A DNA stretch of 64,000 bases from Bacteriovoracaceae bacterium (GTDB lineage: Bacteria > Bdellovibrionota > Bacteriovoracia > Bacteriovoracales > Bacteriovoracaceae). The notes under the pieces are model-generated. The model was not told the origin of the DNA. It searched no databases and was given only the letters and a program-made list of their open reading frames with translations. The stretch lies in NCBI GenBank assembly GCA_947450475.1, contig CANFVK010000001.1, positions 744,001 through 808,000 on the forward strand, read 5' to 3'. The position numbers and the translations under genes are program-made. Below are positions 33,958 to 42,537 of this stretch, one piece after another; within the stretch, counting starts at the first letter, position 1; every line of letters begins with the position of its first letter.

Positions 33958-34380
33958 ATGAGTTTATTGCGTGCCTGGAAAAAAGTATTTGAGACAGACA
34001 TCTCTAATATTGTCACAGAATTAAAAGAGGTGGTTCAACCACCGTGTGTGATTGTTTTAGATGGAGTGGTTGGCGCCGGCAAAACGACATTCACACGTTC
34101 TTTTTTAGAAATGGACTCTGCTCCAAGCCCGACATATTCACTAATTAACGAAATAAATAACATGCTTCATGCTGATCTTTATCGAATTGACAAAAAAGAG
34201 GATCTCATTCACTTAGAAATACCCGTTTACCTAGAAGAAAAAGATTACTTTTTAATAGAGTGGGGAATGCCATACCTTAGAGATCTACAACGAATAATTG
34301 GTGACGAGTTTAAGTATTATCAATTAAAAATTGAAATTAACGACAATCAAAGTCGCAATTTTCTTCTCAGCAAACTCTAA
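33958..34380 (+). CDS. tsaE: tRNA threonylcarbamoyladenosine ATPase TsaE
   Basis: P-loop ATPase needed with TsaB and TsaD for t6A modification of tRNA. 140 residues. Walker A GVVGAGKTTFTR (about 37-48), the substrate region SAPSPTYSLINE and the HADLYRID and FLIEWG motifs are all typical. It ends the cdaA transcript; TsaB and TsaD are not in this window. The start ATG has CCAGGAA six bases ahead. Confidence 0.95.
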   Translation: MSLLRAWKKVFETDISNIVTELKEVVQPPCVIVLDGVVGAGKTTFTRSFLEMDSAPSPTYSLINEINNMLHADLYRIDKKEDLIHLEIPVYLEEKDYFLIEWGMPYLRDLQRIIGDEFKYYQLKIEINDNQSRNFLLSKL

Positions 34381-34553
34381 TTCTAGAGGGCAAAAAATAC
34401 CGACTAAAACGTTTTTGTAAATTTATTTTTATCAATAAAAAGCACTGAATCAAGTGACCTAATTCATCGGTTTTATTGAGGAATTTGACCTTTTCGACGC
34501 TTCAGATTACCTTAATTTCAACACCTTACATAAAAAAATGTGAATTTTGAATA
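34381..34553. other. AT-rich intergenic region upstream of the Rrf2-desulfurase operon
   Basis: Together with the leader to 34733 this is the only gap over 300 bases between genes. No terminator with a T-run follows tsaE. A weak promoter-like TTGACC with TACCTT 17 bases later lies at 34485-34513, but the -10 box is poor. Confidence 0.4.
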
Positions 34554-34583
34554 TTGACTTCGAATAAAGAAACTTGTCATACT
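34554..34583 (+). promoter_or_regulatory. Sigma-70 promoter of the Rrf2-desulfurase pair
   Basis: TTGACT, an 18-base spacer and CATACT. The predicted start is near 34590, giving a leader of about 145 bases before the Rrf2 ATG. An autoregulatory site for the Rrf2 protein should lie over or near it, though I see no clear palindrome of the IscR kind. Confidence 0.55.
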
Positions 34584-34625
34584 ATTCTAGGTAGAATTAA
34601 TCTTGAAGAATTTAGGATTAGTTCA

Positions 34626-34655
34626 ATGAGAGTGCAAGGATTAGCAAACTCTCAT
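34626..34655 (+). promoter_or_regulatory. Stem-loop in the Rrf2 leader
   Basis: ATGAGAGT and ACTCTCAT are perfect 8-base inverted arms separated by 14 bases, inside the predicted leader. The first arm contains an ATG in frame with the downstream gene. In RNA this forms a hairpin; on DNA it could be an operator with spaced half-sites. Confidence 0.45.
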
Positions 34656-34733
34656 AGAAGACACCACACATTTTTCTTAAAGTATTTACTTAGACCCGCA
34701 TCGAGCAATTGGATTTTTTATGGAGGAAGACCA

Positions 34734-35255
34734 ATGAGACTTACATCAAAAGGACGTTACGCAGTTAGAGCAATGTTAGACCTTACAACCCATTCAAATG
34801 GGAATCCTGTAAGACTACAAGAAATTTCGACAAGACAAAACATTTCACTTCACTATCTTGAGCAACTTTTCAGAAAGCTAAGAAATGGCCAAGCTGTTAA
34901 GTCTGTTAGAGGTCCAGGTGGTGGATATGTTCTTGCTAGAAACATGGATCAAATCACAATTAAAGATGTTCTAGACTGTGTTGGGGAAAACATCAATCCA
35001 GCTAGAGATATCGTAGGTACTGAAGCTGAAGCTGCGAATTCTCTTGAATTCCATCTTTCAAAAAATTATTTCATGAACCTTGGCGTAATTATGAAAGAAT
35101 ATTTAGCAACTACTTCTCTTGGTGATTTAATAAGAAAATCAAAAGAAACAGAAGCTGAAGCAGGAATTTCTGCAGCTAACGCTACCGAAGCTCAATCTCA
35201 ATCAGGAGTATTGGCTTCTTCGATTAGAAATCCTATCGGAGAAATCAATCAGTAA
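34734..35255 (+). CDS. Rrf2-family transcriptional regulator without Fe-S cysteines
   Basis: A 173-residue winged-helix repressor. The start is the ATG at 34734 (MRLTSKGRYAVRAML) with a strong GGAGGAAGA seven bases ahead; this matches the family N-terminus, so an in-frame ATG at 34626 is probably not used. The DNA-binding part includes LQEISTRQNISLHYLEQLF and the wing VRGPGGGYVLAR. In IscR three cysteines bind a [2Fe-2S] cluster at about residues 92-104; here only one cysteine (LDCVGEN) remains and the rest of the ligand loop is replaced by NPARDIVGTEAEAA. It is followed by a cysteine desulfurase, the typical IscR neighbour. Confidence 0.87.
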   Translation: MRLTSKGRYAVRAMLDLTTHSNGNPVRLQEISTRQNISLHYLEQLFRKLRNGQAVKSVRGPGGGYVLARNMDQITIKDVLDCVGENINPARDIVGTEAEAANSLEFHLSKNYFMNLGVIMKEYLATTSLGDLIRKSKETEAEAGISAANATEAQSQSGVLASSIRNPIGEINQ

Positions 35256-36417
35256 TCGTTACTATTTAGATTTTAATGCAACATCCCCACTTTCTAATAA
35301 AGTCATAGACTTTCTTAAGAGTGGGGATTTTTTATTTGGTAACCCATCTTCTTTACATTCAACAGGGAAGAAGTCTAGAAAAGTCATTAATGATACATCT
35401 CACTATTTATTTGAAAAATTTTCATTAAATTCATCTCAGTTTAACTTAATTTATCATTCAGGCGCCACAGAAGGGATCAATACTTTTTTTAAGGGGATTG
35501 CACTTCAGGGAATTAGAGATCAACAAAAGTGTGCATATTTTTTTTCAACTGTTGACCATGCCTGTGTCGTTAATCAAAAAGACCAATTGGAATTGATGGG
35601 CCATGAAGTTCATTTTTTTGAAGTTGATAAAAATGGAAATTTTGATATTGATAAATTGATTAATCAAATTAATTTAAAATCTAATCTAGGGATCAAGACA
35701 ATATTAAATTATACCTACGTCAACAATGAAAATGGAGTAGTATGGTCTTTAGATTTAGCAAAAATAATTAAAGATAAAACAAGTGCAATCATTCATGTGG
35801 ATGCTGTTCAATTGGTCGGGAAAATTTATAATTGGGAAAAATTAATTAACGAATTAGATGCCTATACATTTTCAGGACACAAGTTTGGTTCATTAAAAAG
35901 TATTGGATTTAGTTTTATCAAACAAGATCTCAAATATTTGTCTTTAATCAATGGAGGAGAGCAACAGCTTGGATTTCGAGGAGGAACTGAAAATGCATTG
36001 AGCATTTTATCTCTAAAGCTGGCCATGCAAGACATTGAAGAGCACTTTGATCCGATAAAACTAGAGAAAAATAAGCTTAAAATAGAAAAAATTATCACTG
36101 ATATTTTAGATCATAAAGGTGAAGTTGTAGCTTCTCAAAACATAAATCGTAATTTAAACACAATTTTTATTATTATATACGACAAAAAAGCAGAAGATCT
36201 CATTTTAAAATTTGATTTAAGCGGAATAGATCTTTCCACTGGCTCCGCTTGTTCATCTGGAATTGTTAAGGAAAATCGTATACTTGTCGGTATGGGATAT
36301 TCTACTGAGATATCAAAGTCTTCTTTGCGTTTCTCGTTCTCACCATTTTTGAACGAGCATGATAGTAATATCTATGTTGATAAAATTTCTAAGATTCTTG
36401 CTCAAATATTAAAATAA
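35248..36417 (+). CDS. Cysteine desulfurase (IscS/NifS family) with an AUC start
   Basis: PLP enzyme that removes sulfur from cysteine for Fe-S clusters and thiolated tRNA. The reading frame opens with SNRYYLDFNATSPLSNKV, which matches the first residues of the family (YLDNAATTP), and continues to the PLP lysine in SGHKFGS (K212) and the sulfur-carrying cysteine in TGSACSSG (C335). Length is 389 residues, as expected. No ATG, GTG or TTG precedes the homology in frame. The best start is ATC at 35248, with GGAG six bases ahead, overlapping the Rrf2 stop by eight bases; a downstream ATG at 35587 would remove the first 113 residues. A CTG at 35170 is the only other candidate. Confidence 0.9.
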   Translation: MSNRYYLDFNATSPLSNKVIDFLKSGDFLFGNPSSLHSTGKKSRKVINDTSHYLFEKFSLNSSQFNLIYHSGATEGINTFFKGIALQGIRDQQKCAYFFSTVDHACVVNQKDQLELMGHEVHFFEVDKNGNFDIDKLINQINLKSNLGIKTILNYTYVNNENGVVWSLDLAKIIKDKTSAIIHVDAVQLVGKIYNWEKLINELDAYTFSGHKFGSLKSIGFSFIKQDLKYLSLINGGEQQLGFRGGTENALSILSLKLAMQDIEEHFDPIKLEKNKLKIEKIITDILDHKGEVVASQNINRNLNTIFIIIYDKKAEDLILKFDLSGIDLSTGSACSSGIVKENRILVGMGYSTEISKSSLRFSFSPFLNEHDSNIYVDKISKILAQILK

Positions 36418-37449
36418 TAAGTGGCCATGATTATCTCTGGTAGTCTTATCTCTCATCCTATAAACTACTCGATCTGCCCAATAGTGAGTTATATCTATCG
36501 CCCAAGTTATGGAAAAAAATATTCTAGCACTGGGACCTAGAAGTTGAGCTTGATTTAAAGCTCTAGGTAAACCAATTAAGACCCAAATAAAGATAATAAA
36601 AATTGAGAATTTTAAAAATTTCTTTTGAGTTTCATTTATTGAATTCTTGTAAATATTATTTAATACGAGCATGTTTTCTAAGCCATGATTCATTTGTCTC
36701 GCTGTCAGTGCTATCGGTGTAATTAATTGGAGAGGCCAAAGTAAATATCGAATAAGGTACTTAAATTTTAAAAATCTAATTTCTTTTGGATATCTGAATG
36801 CAGACATGACTAATGAGACACTAAGTATAAGTAGAATTAAAATAGGAAGTTTACTAAAACTTCCAACTTCACGATTTTCTGAAGAAAGAACATAAAAACC
36901 AGTAAAGGTAAAAATCCAAATAATAAAAGTTGCAATTAAGCCTTCAAATCTTCTAAGTTTTAAAATCTTAAGATTGTTATCCATGCACTTTTTAGTGAGA
37001 TATTTTTGATTTATTATTGTAGAAATACCAAGACATTGTCCCACAGCATGATAATTGGACATTAAGTTTTTAAAGAGCATGGCATTTATGAAAAACAAAA
37101 AATTATTAGCGCTATTTGGTAATAATCCTCCTCCTAAGTAAATAAGAGTCGTAGATAATAAAAATACTAAAAGCGCATTTATCCAAAAATTAAACGGACC
37201 TGAGATTTTTGTTAATTTTGCCCAATGTTTAAATTCTGGAATAGTGGCCAATACTACGAATGTCAGCGGGACATGAATGGTATTGAAAAAGAGATAATCA
37301 GAAATAATTAATCTTGCTAAGTAGAAATCCCTCTTTCCAATAGGAGTATTTAATAATTTTATAGAAATTATGTGAGCGATTGATGCGATAACGAAAAAAA
37401 CAGGTAGGTATAAAAAAAATCTATCAGTTCTTTTTCCAAATAAAATCAT
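36409..37449 (-). CDS. Polytopic membrane protein of unknown function, His-rich loops
   Basis: A 346-residue integral membrane protein with about eight or nine hydrophobic helices. Histidines recur at helix edges or loops (NTIHVPL, NYHAVGQ, RQMNHGLEN, DITHYWADR, DNHGHLLF), which could hold a metal or heme. I recognise no family. It overlaps the cysteine desulfurase tail to tail by nine bases and follows the BI-1 gene on the same strand after a GC-rich hairpin. Confidence 0.75.
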   Translation of the reverse strand: MILFGKRTDRFFLYLPVFFVIASIAHIISIKLLNTPIGKRDFYLARLIISDYLFFNTIHVPLTFVVLATIPEFKHWAKLTKISGPFNFWINALLVFLLSTTLIYLGGGLLPNSANNFLFFINAMLFKNLMSNYHAVGQCLGISTIINQKYLTKKCMDNNLKILKLRRFEGLIATFIIWIFTFTGFYVLSSENREVGSFSKLPILILLILSVSLVMSAFRYPKEIRFLKFKYLIRYLLWPLQLITPIALTARQMNHGLENMLVLNNIYKNSINETQKKFLKFSIFIIFIWVLIGLPRALNQAQLLGPSARIFFSITWAIDITHYWADRVVYRMRDKTTRDNHGHLLF

Positions 37450-37475
37450 TTTTAATTATTTTTTATAATAAATAT

Positions 37476-37493
37476 AGGCGCCATAGGGCGCCT
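37476..37493 (-). terminator. GC-rich hairpin after the BI-1 gene
   Basis: AGGCGCC, a four-base loop and GGCGCCT form a perfect 7-bp stem five bases beyond the BI-1 stop codon (37498-37500). In this AT-rich DNA it stands out. The bases after it are AT-rich (ATATTTATTATAAAA) but hold no long T-run, so it may terminate partially or protect the mRNA end. Confidence 0.5.
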
Positions 37494-37497
37494 GCTT

Positions 37498-38214
37498 TTA
37501 TTTTCTGCGATCGCCCGTTAGTCTTAAGATAAGTAAAAATAAGTTAATAAAGTCCATATAAAGGGTTAAGGCCCCTAGGATTGTCACTTTATTTCTTTCC
37601 TCTTCTGATTGAGATTGTCTTCCTAGTAATTTAATTTTTTGTGTATCATATGCAGTTAGACCAGCAAATACAAGTAAACCAACAAGGCTATAAACTAAGC
37701 CAGCGGCTCCCCCCATTAGACTTGGAAAAAAAATAGACAAGAGTGAATAGCCAACCATTCCAAAAAGTCCCATAACACAAAATGATCCAACAGCAGTTAA
37801 ATCTTTTTTGGTTATATAACCAAAAGCAGTTAAACCACCAAATCCAATTGCAGTAGTAAAAAAAGCAGATTGAATACTTGAAGCAGTGTATGCCATAAAA
37901 ATAACTGAAAAAGTTGCGCCCGTTAATGCCGAGTACATCAAAAATAGTAAAGTAGCAGTTAAAGCACTCATTTTATTTATGAGTCCTCCAATAGAGAGAA
38001 CAATACCAAATTGTGCTATGATTAAGGCCCAAAACAAAATTCTATTTGTTATAATAATTCTAACTAATTCTTCATTACTTCCAATGTATCCCGCAATAAA
38101 GCTAGTAATTAATATTCCAATCGTCATCCATTGATAAACTCTTGTCATAAAGTGAGCATTTTCTTGAGCGACTACATTTCCTTCAACAAAAAACTGGCCG
38201 TTTTGGTTTGCCAT
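37498..38214 (-). CDS. Bax inhibitor-1/YccA family membrane protein
   Basis: A 238-residue protein with seven hydrophobic helices. The family signature is visible in GLLVFAGLTAYDTQKIK (about 186-202) and YMDFINLFLLILRL at the end. Members form pH-sensitive calcium-leak pathways or modulate FtsH (YccA). An AAGGAAGG ribosome binding site lies six bases before the ATG. A sigma-70-like promoter sits upstream. Confidence 0.94.
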   Translation of the reverse strand: MANQNGQFFVEGNVVAQENAHFMTRVYQWMTIGILITSFIAGYIGSNEELVRIIITNRILFWALIIAQFGIVLSIGGLINKMSALTATLLFLMYSALTGATFSVIFMAYTASSIQSAFFTTAIGFGGLTAFGYITKKDLTAVGSFCVMGLFGMVGYSLLSIFFPSLMGGAAGLVYSLVGLLVFAGLTAYDTQKIKLLGRQSQSEEERNKVTILGALTLYMDFINLFLLILRLTGDRRK

Positions 38215-38257
38215 AATATTCCTTCCTTTTAATAAATAATAATCATTAACTTTTCTA

Positions 38258-38286
38258 ATTATACTCTGAAATGAACACTTAAATTA
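38258..38286 (-). promoter_or_regulatory. Sigma-70-like promoter of the BI-1 gene
   Basis: On the minus strand a perfect TATAAT (38258-38263) has TAATTT or TTAATT 17-18 bases upstream. The -10 box is strong, the -35 weak. The start would be about 45 bases ahead of the BI-1 ATG. Confidence 0.45.
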
Positions 38287-38309
38287 ACTTTTTTTTAATC
38301 AAAAGACTT

Positions 38310-38969
38310 TTATAGTGCACTTTTTAAGATTGGCATAATCTCTTTAATTCCACTTGTTATCATTTCTATTGATAGCGAAAGTAGAATTAGTCCCTCAATT
38401 CTTGTCATTACATTCAAGCCAATTTGTCCAAGTTTTCTTCCAATACTTTCGGCATAATGGAGAACAGTTTTGATCAAGATTCCGATTACTATAACCATTA
38501 AAAGTGCGAGAATCCAGTGAGTTGTTGTTGTGAAATTTTTAGCATGAATAATAGAGGTTGATATCGCTCCAGGTCCAGATAAAAGAGGTATAGCTAAGGG
38601 AATGATTCCAATTTCTCTTTCAAAATCAAAAGATCGAATTTCCTCTGTGTTGATTTTAGAATTTGATTGTTCACCAGAGATCATGCTGAAGGCCATTGTA
38701 AATAACAATAATCCTCCTCCAATAGTAAAAGAAGCAACTGAAATATCAAAAAAATTAAGTAACTGTTGTCCAATAATCAGGCTAATTAAAATCGTAATTG
38801 ATACGGCAATAGAGCAGGTGTTAATCAAGTTTTTTAAATTTAAATTTTTATTATTTTTAGTAAAGCTTAAAAAAACGGGGATCGCTCCGATTGGATTAAT
38901 AATTGCGATAAGCGTGATACTAAATTTTAATACATCATTAAAAGCATTGTTTATCATCAGGTTGTCCAT
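38310..38969 (-). CDS. MarC-family integral membrane protein
   Basis: A 219-residue protein with six hydrophobic helices. LIAIINPIGAIPVFLS (about 17-32) and PLAIPLLSGPGAISTSI (about 122-138) match the MarC/UPF0056 family, whose function is unknown. Its start lies one base after the MurJ stop, so it is coupled to murJ. MarC is not proven to be a drug transporter. Confidence 0.93.
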   Translation of the reverse strand: MDNLMINNAFNDVLKFSITLIAIINPIGAIPVFLSFTKNNKNLNLKNLINTCSIAVSITILISLIIGQQLLNFFDISVASFTIGGGLLLFTMAFSMISGEQSNSKINTEEIRSFDFEREIGIIPLAIPLLSGPGAISTSIIHAKNFTTTTHWILALLMVIVIGILIKTVLHYAESIGRKLGQIGLNVMTRIEGLILLSLSIEMITSGIKEIMPILKSAL

Positions 38970-38970
38970 T

Positions 38971-40575
38971 TTATATAATTTTAAATTTTTTAAAGACTTT
39001 ATCGATTGTTAGCTTAGATTCTTCAATTTTGAAAATGTAAGTAAAACCAAAATATGATAATCCAAAAATTGTAAAAATTAAAAAAGCGGAAAATATATGA
39101 TTTAAATGAATAATTTTTTCTAAAATGATACCAATCAAAGCTGCAAAAAATGCTGAAGTCCAAAGTGTTAAAATATATTTAATTTTTAGGCCAGTTTTGC
39201 CAATTGTCTTATTGAGGGCATTTCTAAGTAAGTAAAACTCTATCCAGCCTGAAATTCCTGCAGAAGCTGTTAATCCAGTAGTGCCCCATTGAGGATCAAT
39301 TCCTAGCAAGCGAGGCAAGGGAAAGGCAAATAGGTATCCAAGAGTGGTCGTCAAGATAACTCTAACAATGGCAAACTTTAATGGTGTTCGAGTATCTTTA
39401 AGTGAGTAAAATGTTGAAGAATATAATCGGCCTAACGTGGAAGCAAGTAAGCCAACAGTTGAACCGATAAGAACCATCCAAACATATCTGGATTCTGTCG
39501 TTCCAAATTTACCAGATTGAAAAATAGCCGAAACAATGACATTGCCTAAAAATATAAATGCACAAACTGAAGGAATAATAAAAAAGGCAATTTTTTTTAA
39601 TCCGGCGTCCAGACGTATTCGTAAGAAATTATTGATTTCCTCAACGTTTCCTTTAATGGCAGACATCGCTGGCAATTCAGATGCAGTGACACTCATTCCG
39701 AATAATGAAACTGGCAATAGGTAGAGCGTTTGTGCGTAAGCTAAAGTTGAAACGGCACCAGCAGGTAAAAGACTCGCTAGCATACTATCAATGTAGGCAC
39801 TTAATTGAATTACTCCTCTAGAAAAAACGACTGGGAAAAAATTTCTAATAACAATTTTCACACTTGAGAGTTTAGTAGATAAAGATGGTCTAAATATTTT
39901 GATAAGCTTCAGGGCAAATGGAAGTTGAACAGCAAACTGAAGAAAACTTCCTGCCACTAACCCCCATGCCGTAATGGTTACTAGTTGTGTTTGATCATGA
40001 TTTTTTTCATAAAAAATTATAGAAAAGATGATAGAAGCATTCCATATTACAGGAGCGACATATGATAAGAAAAATTTTCTATGGCTGTTTAAAATTCCTA
40101 AACACCACGCAGACATAACTAAAAAGCCTGTGCCAGGAAAAATGATTTGAACAATTTTTATGGTTAACTGCTTTTTCTCACCAGCGAAGCCGGGTGCTAT
40201 CGTGTCAATTAAAAATGGAGTAATTAATATTCCTAACAAGACTAAAATGGAAATGGAAATAAAGAGTAAGCTTGCTATGATAGATGCAACTTTTGATGCC
40301 TCGATTTGGTTAGATTCATCTTCTGCTTGGTTATGATTACTTGCTATCAAATTAGCATAGACTGGAATGAAGGATGCTGATAGTACACCTTCACCAAAAA
40401 GGTTTTGTAGAAAATTTGGAATCTTGAGTGCTGCATTAAAGGCGTCCGCTGCATCTGAGTTACCAAAGAAATGTGCGAATATTCTTACTCTGATTAATCC
40501 AGAAATTCGGCTAAGAAAAATGCCTAACCCAACAAAGAAGGCACCACTTCTTTCATTTTTAATTTTTTGATTCAT
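38971..40575 (-). CDS. murJ: Lipid II flippase MurJ
   Basis: Flips lipid II across the inner membrane for peptidoglycan synthesis. 534 residues with 14 hydrophobic helices. Signatures include FFVGLGIFLSRISGLIRVR near the N-terminus, FFGNSDAADAFNAALKIPN and NLFGEGVLSASFIPVY. These fit the MurJ/MviN branch of the MOP superfamily. It is followed by marC and preceded by a methyltransferase-like gene. Confidence 0.96.
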   Translation of the reverse strand: MNQKIKNERSGAFFVGLGIFLSRISGLIRVRIFAHFFGNSDAADAFNAALKIPNFLQNLFGEGVLSASFIPVYANLIASNHNQAEDESNQIEASKVASIIASLLFISISILVLLGILITPFLIDTIAPGFAGEKKQLTIKIVQIIFPGTGFLVMSAWCLGILNSHRKFFLSYVAPVIWNASIIFSIIFYEKNHDQTQLVTITAWGLVAGSFLQFAVQLPFALKLIKIFRPSLSTKLSSVKIVIRNFFPVVFSRGVIQLSAYIDSMLASLLPAGAVSTLAYAQTLYLLPVSLFGMSVTASELPAMSAIKGNVEEINNFLRIRLDAGLKKIAFFIIPSVCAFIFLGNVIVSAIFQSGKFGTTESRYVWMVLIGSTVGLLASTLGRLYSSTFYSLKDTRTPLKFAIVRVILTTTLGYLFAFPLPRLLGIDPQWGTTGLTASAGISGWIEFYLLRNALNKTIGKTGLKIKYILTLWTSAFFAALIGIILEKIIHLNHIFSAFLIFTIFGLSYFGFTYIFKIEESKLTIDKVFKKFKII

Positions 40576-40600
40576 ATCATTAGATTAAAGAGTTTTTATA

Positions 40601-41380
40601 TTAAAAATTCAAGTTAAATGCGGAGACTTTCATTTTTATTGAATATTCTTTTGAGACTTCATTTATAGGAGCTATTTCCCACCACCATTGCTCTCCGGCA
40701 TCAGGAAAGGGGATGTTAAAGTCGGGAGTTTGTATTTCAATGACATTGTTATATTTATCTAAAAATTGTGATTCAACATCTGTAATTAAGACAATTGGGC
40801 AATGAAAATTTAATAAATATTGGTAATGATCATGGCTAACTTGAAGTGCAAATTGGGTGAGTTCCTTTTCTGCCAATTGGTTCTTGGCATTTTTTGCTAA
40901 GTAAGATTTTAAATGATTCGGTATTTGAGATAAAAGATTTGCAGAAATAACCATGTCATATCTTTTGTCTTGAAATAATCGGGGTATTTTATTTATGATT
41001 TTTTTTTCTTTTAAAATATTTTGTTCTAACTCCGTTATATCAGCATTAACAAATTTGATGTTTTTGAGTTTATTAAATTTTCTGGTCGTAGATTTTAAAT
41101 GTACTACATCTACTAATTCGATATGATTAAATAAAAGTGATAGTTCCTCAATAGGTATCTCATGTAAATGTCCTGAGCCCAAAATGAGAAGATTGTTTTT
41201 ATTAACAATCTCCTGGCAAGATTTCAAAATAAATTTTTTACAGTTTTCTCTATGTGAAAGCCAGAACTGTCTGCAGCGATTTTCTCTTTCTAGGATTGCA
41301 ATACTTTCATAGAGATGGCCAAATCTTCTTGCTTCTTTGGTGGAACTGGCAGTTAAATAGCGAATAAATTCGATAATCAA
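40601..41380 (-). CDS. Class I methyltransferase-like protein
   Basis: A 259-residue protein with a Rossmann-type SAM-binding pattern: LLILGSGHLHEIP (glycine-rich motif I, about 64-76), the acidic end of strand 2 in IELVDVVH, NIKFVNADITEL (motif II-III) and DMVISANLLSQIP (motif IV, about 140-152). This is the layout of class I methyltransferases, but the sequence is divergent and the active site is not clear. The gene lies 25 bases before murJ and follows an 86-residue gene; no target is evident. Confidence 0.65.
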   Translation of the reverse strand: MIIEFIRYLTASSTKEARRFGHLYESIAILERENRCRQFWLSHRENCKKFILKSCQEIVNKNNLLILGSGHLHEIPIEELSLLFNHIELVDVVHLKSTTRKFNKLKNIKFVNADITELEQNILKEKKIINKIPRLFQDKRYDMVISANLLSQIPNHLKSYLAKNAKNQLAEKELTQFALQVSHDHYQYLLNFHCPIVLITDVESQFLDKYNNVIEIQTPDFNIPFPDAGEQWWWEIAPINEVSKEYSIKMKVSAFNLNF

Positions 41381-41410
41381 AAAGACTCCTTTCTTTTTGC
41401 AATTGAATAT

Positions 41411-41671
41411 CTAGGCAGCTTTTTTAGCTGAATTTTTGAAATTTATGTAGTTTACGTAAGTTGGGATTCTTGCTTCAAGTAATTCCCAAATCATTTTTTC
41501 ATTTAGTCCGTCTACTTTTGCACATCTTATCAATGATTGTACTTTAGTATCGAGCATATCATAGTCAATACTAGAACGATAAACTTGTTCGCTCTCAACA
41601 AGGATTTCTTCAATTTCATCACGGTATTGAGCGATAATGGTTTCTAAAAATTCGTCTCGTGATGTGCTCAT
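41411..41671 (-). CDS. Small protein of unknown function downstream of motB
   Basis: An 86-residue soluble, acidic, helix-rich protein (EIEEILVESEQVYRSSIDYD) with a lysine-rich end. No family is recognised. AGGAGA lies eight bases before the ATG, and an inverted repeat (41682-41723) abuts it. It is co-directional with motA-motB, so a flagellar link is possible but not shown. Confidence 0.7.
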   Translation of the reverse strand: MSTSRDEFLETIIAQYRDEIEEILVESEQVYRSSIDYDMLDTKVQSLIRCAKVDGLNEKMIWELLEARIPTYVNYINFKNSAKKAA

Positions 41672-41681
41672 TATATTTCTC

Positions 41682-41723
41682 CTGTCGATCTCTAAGCAAC
41701 TACTTATTTGATCTTATCGACAG
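41682..41723 (-). promoter_or_regulatory. Inverted repeat next to the ribosome binding site of the 86-residue gene
   Basis: CTGTCGAT and ATCGACAG are perfect 8-base arms separated by 26 bases. On the minus strand the 3' arm ends in ACAG, overlapping the first bases of the AGGAGA ribosome binding site. A hairpin here could partly shield translation, or mark a 3' end after motB. Confidence 0.4.
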
Positions 41724-41746
41724 CGCATTGGAATACTTTAGTTTTT

Positions 41747-42511
41747 TTATTGGTTACTGTGACGTAGGATAAACTCAACCCTTCTGTTAACATTTATACC
41801 ATTGGCTTCTTGGTCTGAGGATGCCGAATTTAGAGATTGGGCACTCGGAAGCAATTGCTCAGCTCTAACATGAAAATCTTTAATAAGTGAATTTCTAATT
41901 ACCATAGCTCGCTTAAATGCTAATTCCCAATTGGCCTGATCGTTTTCACCTTCACCTTTTTCAGTGTGGCCGATAATTGAGACTGTTCCTTCATAATTTT
42001 TAAAGATATCAGATAATTTAGATAAATATTTTTTTCCCTCGAATGAAATTTCAGTTGAACCAAATTGAAATATGACATTACCAGGAATGGCAAATTTCAA
42101 ATATTCTGAATTAAAGTCTTCACTGAAAGCATTTCCATCAAAAAGTTCTGTCACTAGTTTGCTGAGAACTTTATGCTCTTGAAGATAAACCGGTCTCGGT
42201 CTAGCTGGTTCAGAAATCTCTTTTTCGTCAAACTGTCCTTCTCCGCCTGCGAGAATTGAGTTACTCGTATTTGGTGTTTTACCCGATTGCCCAAGAGAAT
42301 CACTACCACCTTTAAAAATAGTTGCAGTTGTAAAATAGTCTGCAATCGCTTTTTTAGTTTCTTCATCGGCCCCCATTAACCACATAACTAAAAAGAAACA
42401 CATCATTGCAGTAACAAAGTCTGCGTACGCAACCTTCCATGCTCCACCATGTGCTCCGGCATGACCCTTTTTAATTCTTTTGATGACTATAGTTGCCTTT
42501 TCATCAGCCAT
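41747..42511 (-). CDS. motB: Flagellar stator protein MotB
   Basis: Peptidoglycan-anchored stator subunit, 254 residues. A single N-terminal helix contains the proton-carrying aspartate in AYADFVTAMM (D31), followed by a linker and an OmpA-type peptidoglycan-binding domain (TVSIIGHTEKGEGEN to NVNRRVEFIL). The helix sequence is of the H+-type stator. It follows motA by 26 bases. Other stator pairs could exist elsewhere in the genome. Confidence 0.95.
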   Translation of the reverse strand: MADEKATIVIKRIKKGHAGAHGGAWKVAYADFVTAMMCFFLVMWLMGADEETKKAIADYFTTATIFKGGSDSLGQSGKTPNTSNSILAGGEGQFDEKEISEPARPRPVYLQEHKVLSKLVTELFDGNAFSEDFNSEYLKFAIPGNVIFQFGSTEISFEGKKYLSKLSDIFKNYEGTVSIIGHTEKGEGENDQANWELAFKRAMVIRNSLIKDFHVRAEQLLPSAQSLNSASSDQEANGINVNRRVEFILRHSNQ

Positions 42512-42537
42512 GATGATCTACCTTAAAATTGAGATTT

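Noticed and set aside
34626..34733. N-terminal 36-residue extension of the Rrf2 protein from the ATG at 34626
   Set aside because: The family starts at MRLTSKGRYAVRAML and the ATG at 34734 has a much stronger ribosome binding site; the upstream part is Arg/His-rich and unlike the family.
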